Part shown: piece after piece, positions 37,584-45,657 of the stretch
Layout: each line of letters begins with the position of its first letter
Numbering within the stretch: the first letter of the stretch is position 1
DNA from: CAZQRP01 sp964596125
GTDB taxonomy: Bacteria; Chloroflexota; Dehalococcoidia; GIF9; UBA5629
Assembly: GCA_964596125.1 (NCBI GenBank)
Contig: CAZQRP010000008.1
Location: forward strand, 1 to 64,000
Reading direction: 5' to 3'
Length of the DNA stretch: 64,000 nucleotides
Notes under the pieces: generated by a model
What the model was told of the DNA's origin: nothing
Database searches by the model: none
The model's input: the letters and a program-made list of their open reading frames with translations, nothing else
Made by a program: the position numbers and the translations under genes

Positions 37584-39245
37584 ATGATAGTAAAAAAGAA
37601 GATAACCAGGGCATTAGAGCAGGCAGCAAAACAGGCCCAACAAAAAGGAAAGCTGACCTTCACAACGTTGCCTGAAGTAATTGTTGAACGCCCTCAGAAT
37701 ACGGAACATGGTGACTATGCGTCAACTTTACCGCTCAAACTGTCTCGGGAAGTAGGACTGACTCCTTTATCAATTGCTGATACGATTATTGAATATATGC
37801 CTCCTCTTCCAGAGATTGCCAAAACTGTTGTTGCTCCTCCCGGTTTTATTAATTTTACACTTGGTTCCGATTGGCTGACCGGACAGGTTGAAGCAATTTT
37901 AGTGGCTGATGATCATTATGGTGACATCGATGTGGGTAATAACAAGACGATTCAGGTCGAATTTGTGAGTGTTAATCCTACCGGACCACTTCATGTCGGT
38001 CATGGCCGTGGTGCTGTCTTAGGCAGTACCTTAGCGAGCGTGCTCGATGCCGCTGGTTATAAAGTTGAGAGAGAATATTATATTAATGATGCGGGCAGCC
38101 AATTAGATGCCTTTAATCGTTCCCTTTATGCGCGATATCAACAGTGCCTTGGTATTGATGCTGAAGTGCCTGATAATGGCTATCAGGGTAACTATATGAT
38201 TGACCTGGCCAGAGAGATCATCAAAATTGAAGGTAGCCGCTTTCAAAAACTGCCTGAAGCCGATGCCGTCCGAGAACTGGGTAGTATAGGAACTGGTAAG
38301 ATAATAGACGAGATTAAACAGGACCTGGTATCACTGGGAGTCGAATTCGATGTATGGTTCAGTGAGCAAAGTCTGTATCGAAGCGGACTCTATGAGAAAA
38401 CCATGAAGCTGTTGAAAGACGGTGGTCATGTGACAGAAAGAGAGAATGCTACCTGGTTTGTATCTTCTGCTTTGGGTGAGGACAAAGATAATGTTTTAGT
38501 TCGCAGCGATGGATCACCTACTTATTTTGCTTCCGATATTGCCTACCATTTTAATAAGTTTTTGGAACGTCAGTTCGACATGGTGATAAACGTTTGGGGA
38601 GCTGACCATCAGGGACATGTTCCTCGTATGAAAGCCGTTATTGGCGCTTTGGGAGTAGATCCCGAACGGCTTAAAGTGATAATCTGCCAACTGGTAACCC
38701 TGAGGCGTGGTCAGGAAGTAGTCAGAGTTTCCAAGCGTAGCGGTGATATTATTACGTTAAAAGAGGTAATAGATGAGGTTGGCCCGGATGCATGTCGCTT
38801 TGTTTTTCTTTCTCGTTCGGCCGATAGTCAGATGGACTTTGATCTGGAGCTGGCTAAAAAGCAATCAGCGGATAATCCTGTTTATTATGTACAATATGCT
38901 CATGCCCGCATTGCCAGTATTCTAAGATTAGCTCAGGGAAAAGGCATAGATTATAGTCAGGGCGATGTGTCTCTGCTCGGGAGTGAGCCTGAGTTGACTT
39001 TACTACGACAAATGACCTTACTACCGGAAATAGTAGAAACTGTCTCTTTGAACCTGGAACCTCATCATCTACCATATTACGCCCAGAATGTGGCTACTGT
39101 GTTCCATAGCTTTTATAAGCAGTGCCGGGTTGTTTCTAAGGACCGGGCACTAACCTTGGCCCGACTTAAGTTGGTGAAAGCAGCTCAAATTGTCCTGGCA
39201 AGGACTCTGCATCTAATGGGAATGACAGCACCGGAAAGTATGTAA
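37584..39245 (+). CDS. argS: Arginyl-tRNA synthetase
   Basis: 553 residues from the chosen ATG at 37584, which has GGAG 8 bases ahead; a GTG 21 bases upstream would overlap recG. Class I enzyme that charges tRNA-Arg. NPTGPLHVGHGRGAVLG is the HIGH-like motif (~133-149), followed by YYINDAGSQ. The KMSKS position reads RVSKRSGD, as is usual for ArgRS. VYYVQYAHARIASILR is the start of the anticodon-binding helical domain, and the protein ends in the conserved LHLMGMTAPESM. A hairpin terminator follows. Confidence 0.95.
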   Translation: MIVKKKITRALEQAAKQAQQKGKLTFTTLPEVIVERPQNTEHGDYASTLPLKLSREVGLTPLSIADTIIEYMPPLPEIAKTVVAPPGFINFTLGSDWLTGQVEAILVADDHYGDIDVGNNKTIQVEFVSVNPTGPLHVGHGRGAVLGSTLASVLDAAGYKVEREYYINDAGSQLDAFNRSLYARYQQCLGIDAEVPDNGYQGNYMIDLAREIIKIEGSRFQKLPEADAVRELGSIGTGKIIDEIKQDLVSLGVEFDVWFSEQSLYRSGLYEKTMKLLKDGGHVTERENATWFVSSALGEDKDNVLVRSDGSPTYFASDIAYHFNKFLERQFDMVINVWGADHQGHVPRMKAVIGALGVDPERLKVIICQLVTLRRGQEVVRVSKRSGDIITLKEVIDEVGPDACRFVFLSRSADSQMDFDLELAKKQSADNPVYYVQYAHARIASILRLAQGKGIDYSQGDVSLLGSEPELTLLRQMTLLPEIVETVSLNLEPHHLPYYAQNVATVFHSFYKQCRVVSKDRALTLARLKLVKAAQIVLARTLHLMGMTAPESM

Positions 39246-39276
39246 GAGTCTATTCCAGAATTCACAGGGTCTGCGT

Positions 39277-39310
39277 GCTCGGGTGAATTGTAGCCCGGGC
39301 TGTTTTGTGT
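39277..39310 (+). terminator. Intrinsic terminator or attenuator between argS and trpS
   Basis: GCTCGGG (39277-39283) pairs with CCCGGGC (39294-39300), followed directly by TGTTTTGTGT. The trpS ATG lies only 20 bases beyond the T tract, so there is no room for a separate promoter after it. It may attenuate read-through into trpS. No T-box sequence is seen. Confidence 0.6.
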
Positions 39311-39330
39311 TAAACTTCGGCTTTGGGAAA

Positions 39331-40317
39331 ATGAAAAAGCGTGTTTTTTCTGGTGCCCGTCCTACCGGCAGGCAACATATTGGCAATTATATTGGAGCTA
39401 TTCAGAATTATGTTGCACTTCAGAAAGACTATGAGTGCATTTATTGTATTGTGGACATCCATGCTTTAACAAGCCTGGAGGAAACAGGACTTCTCCAGGA
39501 CAACATCCATGAAATGATGCTTGATTGGCTTGCCGCTGGCCTTGACCCGGAGAAAAGTATTCTCTTTGTTCAATCAACCGTTCCTGAAGTCATGCAGCTT
39601 CATACACTACTCAGTATGGTAACACCGTTGGGTTGGTTGTTACGGGTACCAACATTTAAGGAGAAGGCACGGACTCAGCCACAAAATGTTAACTACGGTC
39701 TGGTGGGTTATCCGGTGTTAATGACGGCAGACATCGTGTTGTATAAAGCAGAAGTTGTACCGGTAGGTGAAGACCAGCTTCCACATCTTGAACTGGCACG
39801 TGAAATTGCCCGTCGTTTCAACACCATTTTTGGCTTTACACTTCTGGAACCGCAGGCTAAGCTCACTTCGATTCCGTTAGTACTGGGATTGGACGGTACC
39901 CAGAAGATGGGTAAGAGCTATAACAATCACGTTGAACTGGCAGCTACTCCCGAGGAAACATTGCAGAGAGTGATGACTGCAGTTACTGATCCAGCCCGGC
40001 AATACAGGTCTGATCCAGGACACCCAGAGATATGCAACGTTTTCAGACTTCATCATTTTTTTAATTCAGACCGTGTTACAGAGATAGATGCCGAATGTCG
40101 CTCGGCTGGCATTGGATGTGTCGATTGTAAAAAAATATTAGCCGAGGGCATCAATTTGGCTCTGGGGCCATTTCGTGAAAGACGGAAAGTATTAGCAGAA
40201 AAACCCCGGCTTGTTTATGATGTTATTTCTGATGGGGCTCGGCGGGCTCAGGTTATTGCCAAAGTGACTCTGGAAGAGGTTGAGCAGAAGATGGGACTTG
40301 CCAGGCAAACTATGTAA
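39331..40317 (+). CDS. trpS: Tryptophanyl-tRNA synthetase
   Basis: 328 residues from ATG 39331. A longer frame to 39283 would start inside the terminator hairpin and add 16 residues that TrpRS proteins lack. The class I signatures are SGARPTGRQHIGNYIGAIQN (HIGH-like HIGN, ~5-24) and GTQKMGKSYNNHVELA (KMSKS-like KMGKS, ~191). VDIHALTS and PVGEDQLPHLELAREIARRF are the tryptophan- and ATP-site blocks. The enzyme is a cytosolic dimer. Next gene after 8 bases. Confidence 0.95.
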   Translation: MKKRVFSGARPTGRQHIGNYIGAIQNYVALQKDYECIYCIVDIHALTSLEETGLLQDNIHEMMLDWLAAGLDPEKSILFVQSTVPEVMQLHTLLSMVTPLGWLLRVPTFKEKARTQPQNVNYGLVGYPVLMTADIVLYKAEVVPVGEDQLPHLELAREIARRFNTIFGFTLLEPQAKLTSIPLVLGLDGTQKMGKSYNNHVELAATPEETLQRVMTAVTDPARQYRSDPGHPEICNVFRLHHFFNSDRVTEIDAECRSAGIGCVDCKKILAEGINLALGPFRERRKVLAEKPRLVYDVISDGARRAQVIAKVTLEEVEQKMGLARQTM

Positions 40318-40325
40318 GACCGCTT

Positions 40326-41117
40326 ATGAATAACTTACCATTAGCCCGAAGTGGCAGGACTGCCTTTGAAATAGCTACTGAGGCAGCTAAAGAAGCTGGT
40401 ATCGTTATTCTGGAACATTTTTACTCAAAAAAAGACATAACAAGGAAGGGTAAAAGCAATCTGGTTACTGAGGTAGACACTTCTACTGAGAAGCTTATTA
40501 TAGACCGTTTAAAGAACGAGTATCCCGATTATAGTATCCTTTCCGAGGAGTCAAACTCATCTACTTCCGTTCATGCGTACACATGGGTGGTTGATCCATT
40601 AGATGGTACTAATAATTATGTTTTTGGGATTCCATTCTTTTGTACGAACATTGCTCTGGTAAATAATGAGGACATTCTGCTGGGCATAACATATGATCCG
40701 GTAAGAGACGAGCTTTTTCATTCTGAACGGGGGCAAGGAGCTTACCTTAACGGCTCTTCCATTCACGTATCAAACGTAAGCTTGCTTGAAGACTCTCTGG
40801 TGGGTGTCGATTTAGGTTACAACGTTGAAGAAGGTGAGAAGATACTTGATGTAATCAAGAAATTATGGAGCCAAGTCCATTGTCTCAGACTTATGGGATC
40901 GGCAGCTTTGAGTTTGGCTTATGTTGCCTGTGGTCGTATTAGTCTTTACCTCCACCGTTATCTTTATCCGTGGGATATTGCCAGTGGTCTTTTATTAGTC
41001 AGGGAGGCTAATGGCGAAGTTGTGGACTGGAGTTGGAAACCGGCTGGCTTACAAACAGAGAAAATCATTGCTTCAAATGGTAGACTTTCCCGTAATCTAA
41101 TCGGTTACCTCGATTAG
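40326..41117 (+). CDS. suhB: Inositol monophosphatase family protein (SuhB-like)
   Basis: 263 residues. A magnesium- or lithium-sensitive phosphatase of the IMPase/SuhB family. LVTEVDTSTEKLI, the metal-binding EESNSSTSVH glutamate, WVVDPLDGTNNYVFGIP with the two metal aspartates (~85-101), and LMGSAALSLAYVACGRI followed by YPWDIASGLLLVREANGEV (third metal aspartate) are complete. Substrates may include myo-inositol-1-phosphate, fructose-1,6-bisphosphate or NADP; sequence alone does not decide. Closely spaced after trpS, so probably co-transcribed. Confidence 0.88.
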   Translation: MNNLPLARSGRTAFEIATEAAKEAGIVILEHFYSKKDITRKGKSNLVTEVDTSTEKLIIDRLKNEYPDYSILSEESNSSTSVHAYTWVVDPLDGTNNYVFGIPFFCTNIALVNNEDILLGITYDPVRDELFHSERGQGAYLNGSSIHVSNVSLLEDSLVGVDLGYNVEEGEKILDVIKKLWSQVHCLRLMGSAALSLAYVACGRISLYLHRYLYPWDIASGLLLVREANGEVVDWSWKPAGLQTEKIIASNGRLSRNLIGYLD

Positions 41118-41125
41118 ATGGATGT

Positions 41126-41209
41126 GTAGTATACAGTTTTCACTTGCAGAACAGGCAATGTTACAAATCGAGCAAGCGTCCCGGCTTGTGCCTGTTCACA
41201 ATATACTAC
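41126..41209. repeat. Nested inverted repeats between convergent genes
   Basis: Three concentric perfect arms: GTAGTATA (41126-41133) with TATACTAC (41202-41209); GAACAGGCA (41149-41157) with TGCCTGTTC (41189-41197); CAAGC (41173-41177) with GCTTG (41184-41188). The spacing is lopsided: the left side has large bulges and the right side is nearly continuous. It spans the 3' end of the convergent membrane-protein gene and may be a bidirectional terminator. Confidence 0.55.
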
Positions 41210-41573
41210 CGAGAAAAAAGAGTAGTGCCACAATGGTCTTCACAGCAGGACAAATCTTATAAGGTAAAATTGATGTTCTCGCTCCGGTCATCGTTGTTAA
41301 TATTGCCATGATGAGAAGCATTGCAGCACATGCCAGATACACGAGATTGGCAGCCTGGCTTTGAGACCCGGCTATGCCGGTGACAAGAAGCACGAGCACA
41401 CCGATAAAGCAAAGGGTAAGGCCCTCAGCTATTGATTCCATTGTTATAATTCGCTTGTTGTCTTCTGATATTGCCCCAAATCCATTAACAATGGCCCTGG
41501 TTGGGATAATATGTGCTATTCCCCATAAGATAATTACACCAGAGCCGATATATAGTACTATGTCACCTATCAT
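41196..41573 (-). CDS. Small conserved membrane protein, four helices
   Basis: 125 residues with four predicted membrane helices (about 5-22, 49-66, 77-95, 108-124). The conserved-looking loop is IIPTRAIVNGFGAISEDNKR between helices 1 and 2. I do not recognise a named family, although similar unnamed proteins exist in diverse bacteria. No catalytic residues stand out. A gap of 174 bases separates it from the aminotransferase gene upstream on the same strand. Confidence 0.65.
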   Translation of the reverse strand: MIGDIVLYIGSGVIILWGIAHIIPTRAIVNGFGAISEDNKRIITMESIAEGLTLCFIGVLVLLVTGIAGSQSQAANLVYLACAAMLLIMAILTTMTGARTSILPYKICPAVKTIVALLFFLGSIL

Positions 41574-41747
41574 TTGTATTTCTCCCTGGTTATGTTTAGT
41601 AATGCAGACATAACATCCTCATAGAAAAAAGGTGATTGGTAATTGTCTGGAGTATTGTTTACGTCTCTGTTTGTCAATACATTAAGAGACCTAATGAATT
41701 ACCGGACCTGTAGACATCATGACTATGTTTATATTAGTCCGGCCCCT

Positions 41748-42947
41748 TTATTTAACACGATACTTCTTGACGAATTTGCTCATTCTGTCCAGAGCTTCTT
41801 CGATTTCAGGTAGCGAGGTTGCATAACAGCAACGAATATAACCTTCACCATATTGACCAAAAGCGGAGCCAGGGACTACAGCTACTTTTTCTTCGAATAG
41901 TAATTTTTCGGCAAATTCCTCTGAGCTCATACCAGTAGTCTTTATCGATGGAAAGGCATAGAAGGCACCTTTTGGCTCGAAACAGGACAAGCCTATGTCT
42001 CGCAGTCGTTTGACTATAAACCTGCGGCGTTGGTCATATTCCGCAACCATTGCCTCTACTTCATTATTTCCTTCTTTTAAAGCTTCAATAGCTGCCTTTT
42101 GTCCCATTATGGGTGCGCATAGCATAGTGTACTGGTGTATTTTATTCATAGCTCCGATGATCTCCGGTTTGGCAGCAGCATAACCGATTCGCCATCCGGT
42201 CATGGCGTATGCCTTGGAAAATCCATTGAGAAAAATAGTATGCTCCTTCATTCCCGGTAGACTGGCAATACAGGTATGCTCTATATCGTAAACTAGCTGC
42301 CCGTATACTTCATCAGAGACTATTAAAAGATTATATTGTTTGGCTAGCTCTGTAATTTGAATTAACTCTTCTCTTGGCATAGCTGCACCAGTGGGATTAG
42401 CCGGATAGCCAAGTAAAATTGCCTTGGTTCTTTGCGTAATCCGATGCTCAATATCATCGGCTTTAATAGTAAAATCGTCCTCTTCGGTTGTCGGTACTGT
42501 CACAGGTATTCCGCCGGCCAAAGTAACGCATGCAGGATAGGAAACATAGCATGGGTCGGGCATAATAACCTCATCACCTGGATTGAGTATTGCTCTGAAT
42601 GTGAGGTCAAGACCTTCGCTTACCCCAACAGTGATAAGGACCTCACTCTCCGGATCATAATTAAGTCCGTAGTTAAATTTCAGGTATTTGGACAGCTCTT
42701 GACGTAGTTTTGGAAGGCCTTGATTGGAGGTATACATTGTATAGCCCTTTTCCAGAGAATAAATTGCAGCTTCTCTGATATGCCACGGAGTAGTAAAATC
42801 AGGTTCTCCAACACCGAGTGAAATGACTCCTTCCATTGAGGAGAGCAAGTCAAAGAATTTTCTGATACCGGAAGGTGGGATGCTACTCACCTTGTCCGAT
42901 ATCTGATCAAGATTCGCCTTAAAACGACTGGAACCTGTTTTAGACAC
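41748..42947 (-). CDS. PLP-dependent aminotransferase class I/II (AlaT/PatA-like)
   Basis: 399 residues, cytosolic. VISLGVGEPDFTTPWHIREA, TSNQGLPKLRQELSKYL, LITVGVSEGLDLTFRAIL, LLGYPANPTGAAMPREEL, VSDEVYGQLVYD with the PLP aspartate, and LNGFSKAYAMTGWRIGY with the Schiff-base lysine (~240) define the fold. It probably transaminates alanine, aspartate or an aromatic amino acid. The Lrp-type regulator gene lies 38 bases upstream on the same transcript, an arrangement like alaR-alaT of Bacillus subtilis; an alanine aminotransferase role is therefore an inference. Last gene of the gatC-led operon. Confidence 0.88.
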   Translation of the reverse strand: MSKTGSSRFKANLDQISDKVSSIPPSGIRKFFDLLSSMEGVISLGVGEPDFTTPWHIREAAIYSLEKGYTMYTSNQGLPKLRQELSKYLKFNYGLNYDPESEVLITVGVSEGLDLTFRAILNPGDEVIMPDPCYVSYPACVTLAGGIPVTVPTTEEDDFTIKADDIEHRITQRTKAILLGYPANPTGAAMPREELIQITELAKQYNLLIVSDEVYGQLVYDIEHTCIASLPGMKEHTIFLNGFSKAYAMTGWRIGYAAAKPEIIGAMNKIHQYTMLCAPIMGQKAAIEALKEGNNEVEAMVAEYDQRRRFIVKRLRDIGLSCFEPKGAFYAFPSIKTTGMSSEEFAEKLLFEEKVAVVPGSAFGQYGEGYIRCCYATSLPEIEEALDRMSKFVKKYRVK

Positions 42948-42985
42948 AAGAACTCCCAGCTTGCGGTTATAAAGTGGAATAGTAG

Positions 42986-43465
42986 TCAGGGTGTTATGGG
43001 CACACGTTTAATCCCTTCTTCTCCTTCAAATATTTCGCCGTCCTCTTTGTATTTTTTGAGAATGAAGTGAGTAACGGTACCCTGGACAGTATCTAGTGGG
43101 GCCAGCTTTTCTGATACGAATATGGCAATCTCCTGCATCGTTTCGCCGGCAACTAATATAGCTAGATCGTAGGTGCCTGAGGCCAGATAAACTGAACGGG
43201 CCTGAGGGAAGCGATATATACGTTCGGCTATAGCATCAAAACCTACGTCACGTTGAGGTACAACCTTAACTTCAACTAAAGCCCACACTTTTTCGTTGCC
43301 TAATTTCGCCCAATCGATAATAGTCTTATATTTCAAGATGGTCCGATTTTTCTCAGCCTTTTCGATTGTCTTTTTCACATCTTCAATGGGGATACCGGTC
43401 ATTTCAGAAATCTTTTCCGGTTTTAACTTGGCGTCCTTTTCCAGTGCCTCAAAGATCTGTTTCAT
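42986..43465 (-). CDS. Lrp/AsnC family transcriptional regulator
   Basis: 159 residues. The N-terminal helix-turn-helix is KLKPEKISEMTGIPIEDVKK (~14-33), and the C-terminal RAM ligand-binding half runs from KVWALVEVKVVPQRDVGFDA to the GTYDLAILVAGETMQEIAIF segment. Family members sense amino acids and form octamers. Being next to an aminotransferase suggests it senses an amino acid such as alanine and controls that gene. The tail EIFEGEEGIKRVPITP is longer than usual. Confidence 0.88.
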   Translation of the reverse strand: MKQIFEALEKDAKLKPEKISEMTGIPIEDVKKTIEKAEKNRTILKYKTIIDWAKLGNEKVWALVEVKVVPQRDVGFDAIAERIYRFPQARSVYLASGTYDLAILVAGETMQEIAIFVSEKLAPLDTVQGTVTHFILKKYKEDGEIFEGEEGIKRVPITP

Positions 43466-43474
43466 GATGCCTCC

Positions 43475-43705
43475 TCAACTTACCCAGTAGGTGAGCGACC
43501 ATTCATTTTGATTTTCATTATAACAAAGCTCGAAAAGCTTATCATCTTCGGTAACTCCCCGAAAGCATCTTTTACCTGGCTGTTGCCACTCCTTTTCTAT
43601 CTTATATATTTTATGCTCTTTGTCTAGCCATAAGAAGGATTCCGGTCTCTCTGCGTAGGTATAACCTGAATAGCATTTTACTTTAAGCGAATGCTGTTCA
43701 CTCAT
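43475..43705 (-). CDS. Small DUF6504-like protein
   Basis: 76 residues. SGYTYAERPESFLWLDKEHK, then KIEKEWQQPGKRCFRGVTED and LFELCYNENQNEWSLTYW, fit the small beta-rich DUF6504-type family, which is found beside DNA-repair or translation genes. The function is unknown. It sits in a tight operon: 9 bases after gatA and 9 bases before the Lrp regulator, and it is too short for a catalytic domain. The two cysteines are not in a CxxC pair. Confidence 0.7.
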   Translation of the reverse strand: MSEQHSLKVKCYSGYTYAERPESFLWLDKEHKIYKIEKEWQQPGKRCFRGVTEDDKLFELCYNENQNEWSLTYWVS

Positions 43706-43714
43706 ATCCTGTGT

Positions 43715-45175
43715 TTATATCGGTGGTTTTCTGGCATGCCAATCGGTAGCCTGTTCGTAAGCAAATGCGATACGCAGTACTGTTTCCTCGCCGAAAGGTC
43801 TGCCTATAATTTGCATGCCTGTGGGTAAGCTATTGGCAAAGCCAGCAGGTATAGAGATGGCTGGAACACCGGCAATATTAATAGGCAGGGTACAAACATC
43901 ACTTAAGTACATTTGCATGGGATCATCTATCTTTTCACCAATCTTAAAAGGCACCGTAGGTGATGTTGGCGTAACCAGAGCGTCATATTTCTCGAAAGCT
44001 TGATCGAATTCCTGCCTTATTAACGTACGGATTTTTTGGGCTTTCAGATAGTAGGCATCGTAATAACCTGCGGATAGGGCATAAGTTCCCAGCATAATTC
44101 GTCTTTTGACCTCTGCTCCAAAGCCGAGTTGTTTTGTTTTTTCCATAGCTTCCCACATGCTATCGGTGTCATGGTAAGAGAAACCGTATTTAAATCCGTC
44201 ATAGCGGGCCAGGTTTGCCGAAGCTTCAGAAGGGGCTAGAATATAGTAGGCGGCAAGGGCATATTTGGTGTAGGGTAGTGAAACCTCCCAATCTATATCG
44301 GCACCCAGTTCTTCTAATTTCTTTATCGCTGTATGTAGATTTATTTTCACAGCTTCTTGCATTCCCTCGACAAAATATTCTTCGGGGATGCCAATTTTCA
44401 TGTTCTTGATATCTGGAATTAAAGATTGAGTATAATCAGGCACCGGGTGGGGCACCGAAGTGGAGTCTCTTTCATCCCATCCGGCAATGGCATTCATCAC
44501 TAAAGCACAATCGGTAACATTTTTAGTTATCGGTCCTATCTGGTCAAGTGAACTGGCGAACGCAACCAGCCCGAAACGGCTGACTCTCCCATACGTTGGT
44601 TTAAAGCCAACGATGCTGCAAAATCCTGCAGGTTGACGGATGCTGCCGCCAGTGTCTGAGCCGAGCGCATAGATAGCTTCGTCAGTAGCCACGGCTACGG
44701 TGGAACCACCGCTGCTGCCTCCTGGAACACAGTCCAGGTCCCAGGGATTCCGTGTCGGGAAGAAGGCGGAGTTCTCAGTCGAAGAACCCATCGCAAATTC
44801 ATCCATGTTGGTCTTTCCAAGAATTACTACATCATCGGCTTTAAGTTTTTCTACAACTGTTGCATCATAGGGCGGAACAAAATTTTCAAGCATTTTTGAT
44901 GAACAAGTAGTACGCAATCCCTTGGTACACATATTATCTTTAATCAGGACGGGTATGCCGGTGAGAGGCTTGATGTTCCCTTTGATTATAGCCTTATCTG
45001 CTTCTTCAGCCTGTTGCAGGGCTAAATCATCACAAATAGTAACACAAGAATGGACCTTATCTTCGACCTCGTTTAGATGTTTCAAGCTAGCCCTGGTCAG
45101 TTCCACCGAAGATATCTTTCTTTCTTTTAAAAGCTGATGTGCCTGAACTATGGCTAGTCGATGAAGTTCATTCAT
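43715..45175 (-). CDS. gatA: Glutamyl-tRNA(Gln)/Asp-tRNA(Asn) amidotransferase subunit A
   Basis: 486 residues, amidase-signature enzyme. It releases ammonia from glutamine to amidate misacylated Glu-tRNA(Gln) or Asp-tRNA(Asn). The Ser-cisSer-Lys triad is visible: the lysine in LIKDNMCTKGL (~80) and the serines in VPGGSSGGSTVAVATDEAIY and GSDTGGSIRQPAGFC (~152-180). PTYGRVSRFGLVAFASSLDQ is the usual downstream block. gatC precedes it by 3 bases. gatB is not in this operon and must be elsewhere. Confidence 0.96.
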   Translation of the reverse strand: MNELHRLAIVQAHQLLKERKISSVELTRASLKHLNEVEDKVHSCVTICDDLALQQAEEADKAIIKGNIKPLTGIPVLIKDNMCTKGLRTTCSSKMLENFVPPYDATVVEKLKADDVVILGKTNMDEFAMGSSTENSAFFPTRNPWDLDCVPGGSSGGSTVAVATDEAIYALGSDTGGSIRQPAGFCSIVGFKPTYGRVSRFGLVAFASSLDQIGPITKNVTDCALVMNAIAGWDERDSTSVPHPVPDYTQSLIPDIKNMKIGIPEEYFVEGMQEAVKINLHTAIKKLEELGADIDWEVSLPYTKYALAAYYILAPSEASANLARYDGFKYGFSYHDTDSMWEAMEKTKQLGFGAEVKRRIMLGTYALSAGYYDAYYLKAQKIRTLIRQEFDQAFEKYDALVTPTSPTVPFKIGEKIDDPMQMYLSDVCTLPINIAGVPAISIPAGFANSLPTGMQIIGRPFGEETVLRIAFAYEQATDWHARKPPI

Positions 45176-45178
45176 GGT

Positions 45179-45466
45179 TTATTCGAGGACTGCTTGTACT
45201 TTGACGTAATTGTTTTCTTGCCGGGGGGCGTTAGCCATGATGTCTTCAACCGGGTATGATGCTTTTGCTTTGTCAGGTCTGAAGACATTTTGGAGAGCGA
45301 TGGATTGGGATGTCGGTTGAAGACCCTCAGTGTCAACTTGTTTGAGTATTTCGAAATTTTCCAGTATATTAGATAACTGAAGTTGGAATTTTTCAATCTC
45401 AGCTTCGTCTAGACCGAGTCTGGCTAGAAGAGCGATGTGCTGTACTTCCTCACGACCTAATTTCAT
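45179..45466 (-). CDS. gatC: Amidotransferase subunit C
   Basis: 95 residues. MKLGREEVQHIALLARLGLD and FQLQLSNILENFEILKQVDT are the standard N-terminal helices; SQSIALQNVFRPDKA and DIMANAPRQENNYVKVQAVL match the extended C-terminal tail. GatC holds GatA and GatB together. Its promoter is an extended -10 at 45526-45534. It starts a five-gene operon running to the aminotransferase. Confidence 0.94.
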   Translation of the reverse strand: MKLGREEVQHIALLARLGLDEAEIEKFQLQLSNILENFEILKQVDTEGLQPTSQSIALQNVFRPDKAKASYPVEDIMANAPRQENNYVKVQAVLE

Positions 45467-45525
45467 ATCGTATCTATCAATAATTTAAATGGAGACGGTC
45501 TATTAGATTTAATACTTTGTTGCAC

Positions 45526-45534
45526 ATTATAGCA
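45526..45534 (-). promoter_or_regulatory. Extended -10 promoter of the gatC operon
   Basis: TGCTATAAT on the minus strand: a perfect TATAAT (45531-45526) with the TGn extension. There is no good -35. The leader would be ~53 bases. The same ATGCTATAA core appears before prfA and the IPT-repeat gene. Confidence 0.6.
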
Positions 45535-45586
45535 TAAAGCACCGAAATCGAGGAGAACACCTTTTATCAGTAAAGCGGTGACAATC

Positions 45587-45616
45587 TTGACGGTCAGAGC
45601 CAGACGCTGTTACAAT
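45587..45616 (+). promoter_or_regulatory. Promoter of the EF-G-2 gene
   Basis: TTGACG (45587-45592), 18 bases, TACAAT (45611-45616). The leader would be ~35 bases, with GAGG before the GTG start. Confidence 0.62.
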
Positions 45617-45657
45617 TCTCATGCTTGCAAAAGAAAAAAACACTTGAGGTAGAATAA

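Noticed and set aside
39246..39330. T-box leader before trpS
   Set aside because: No AGGGTGG-type T-box sequence; only a simple terminator hairpin is present.
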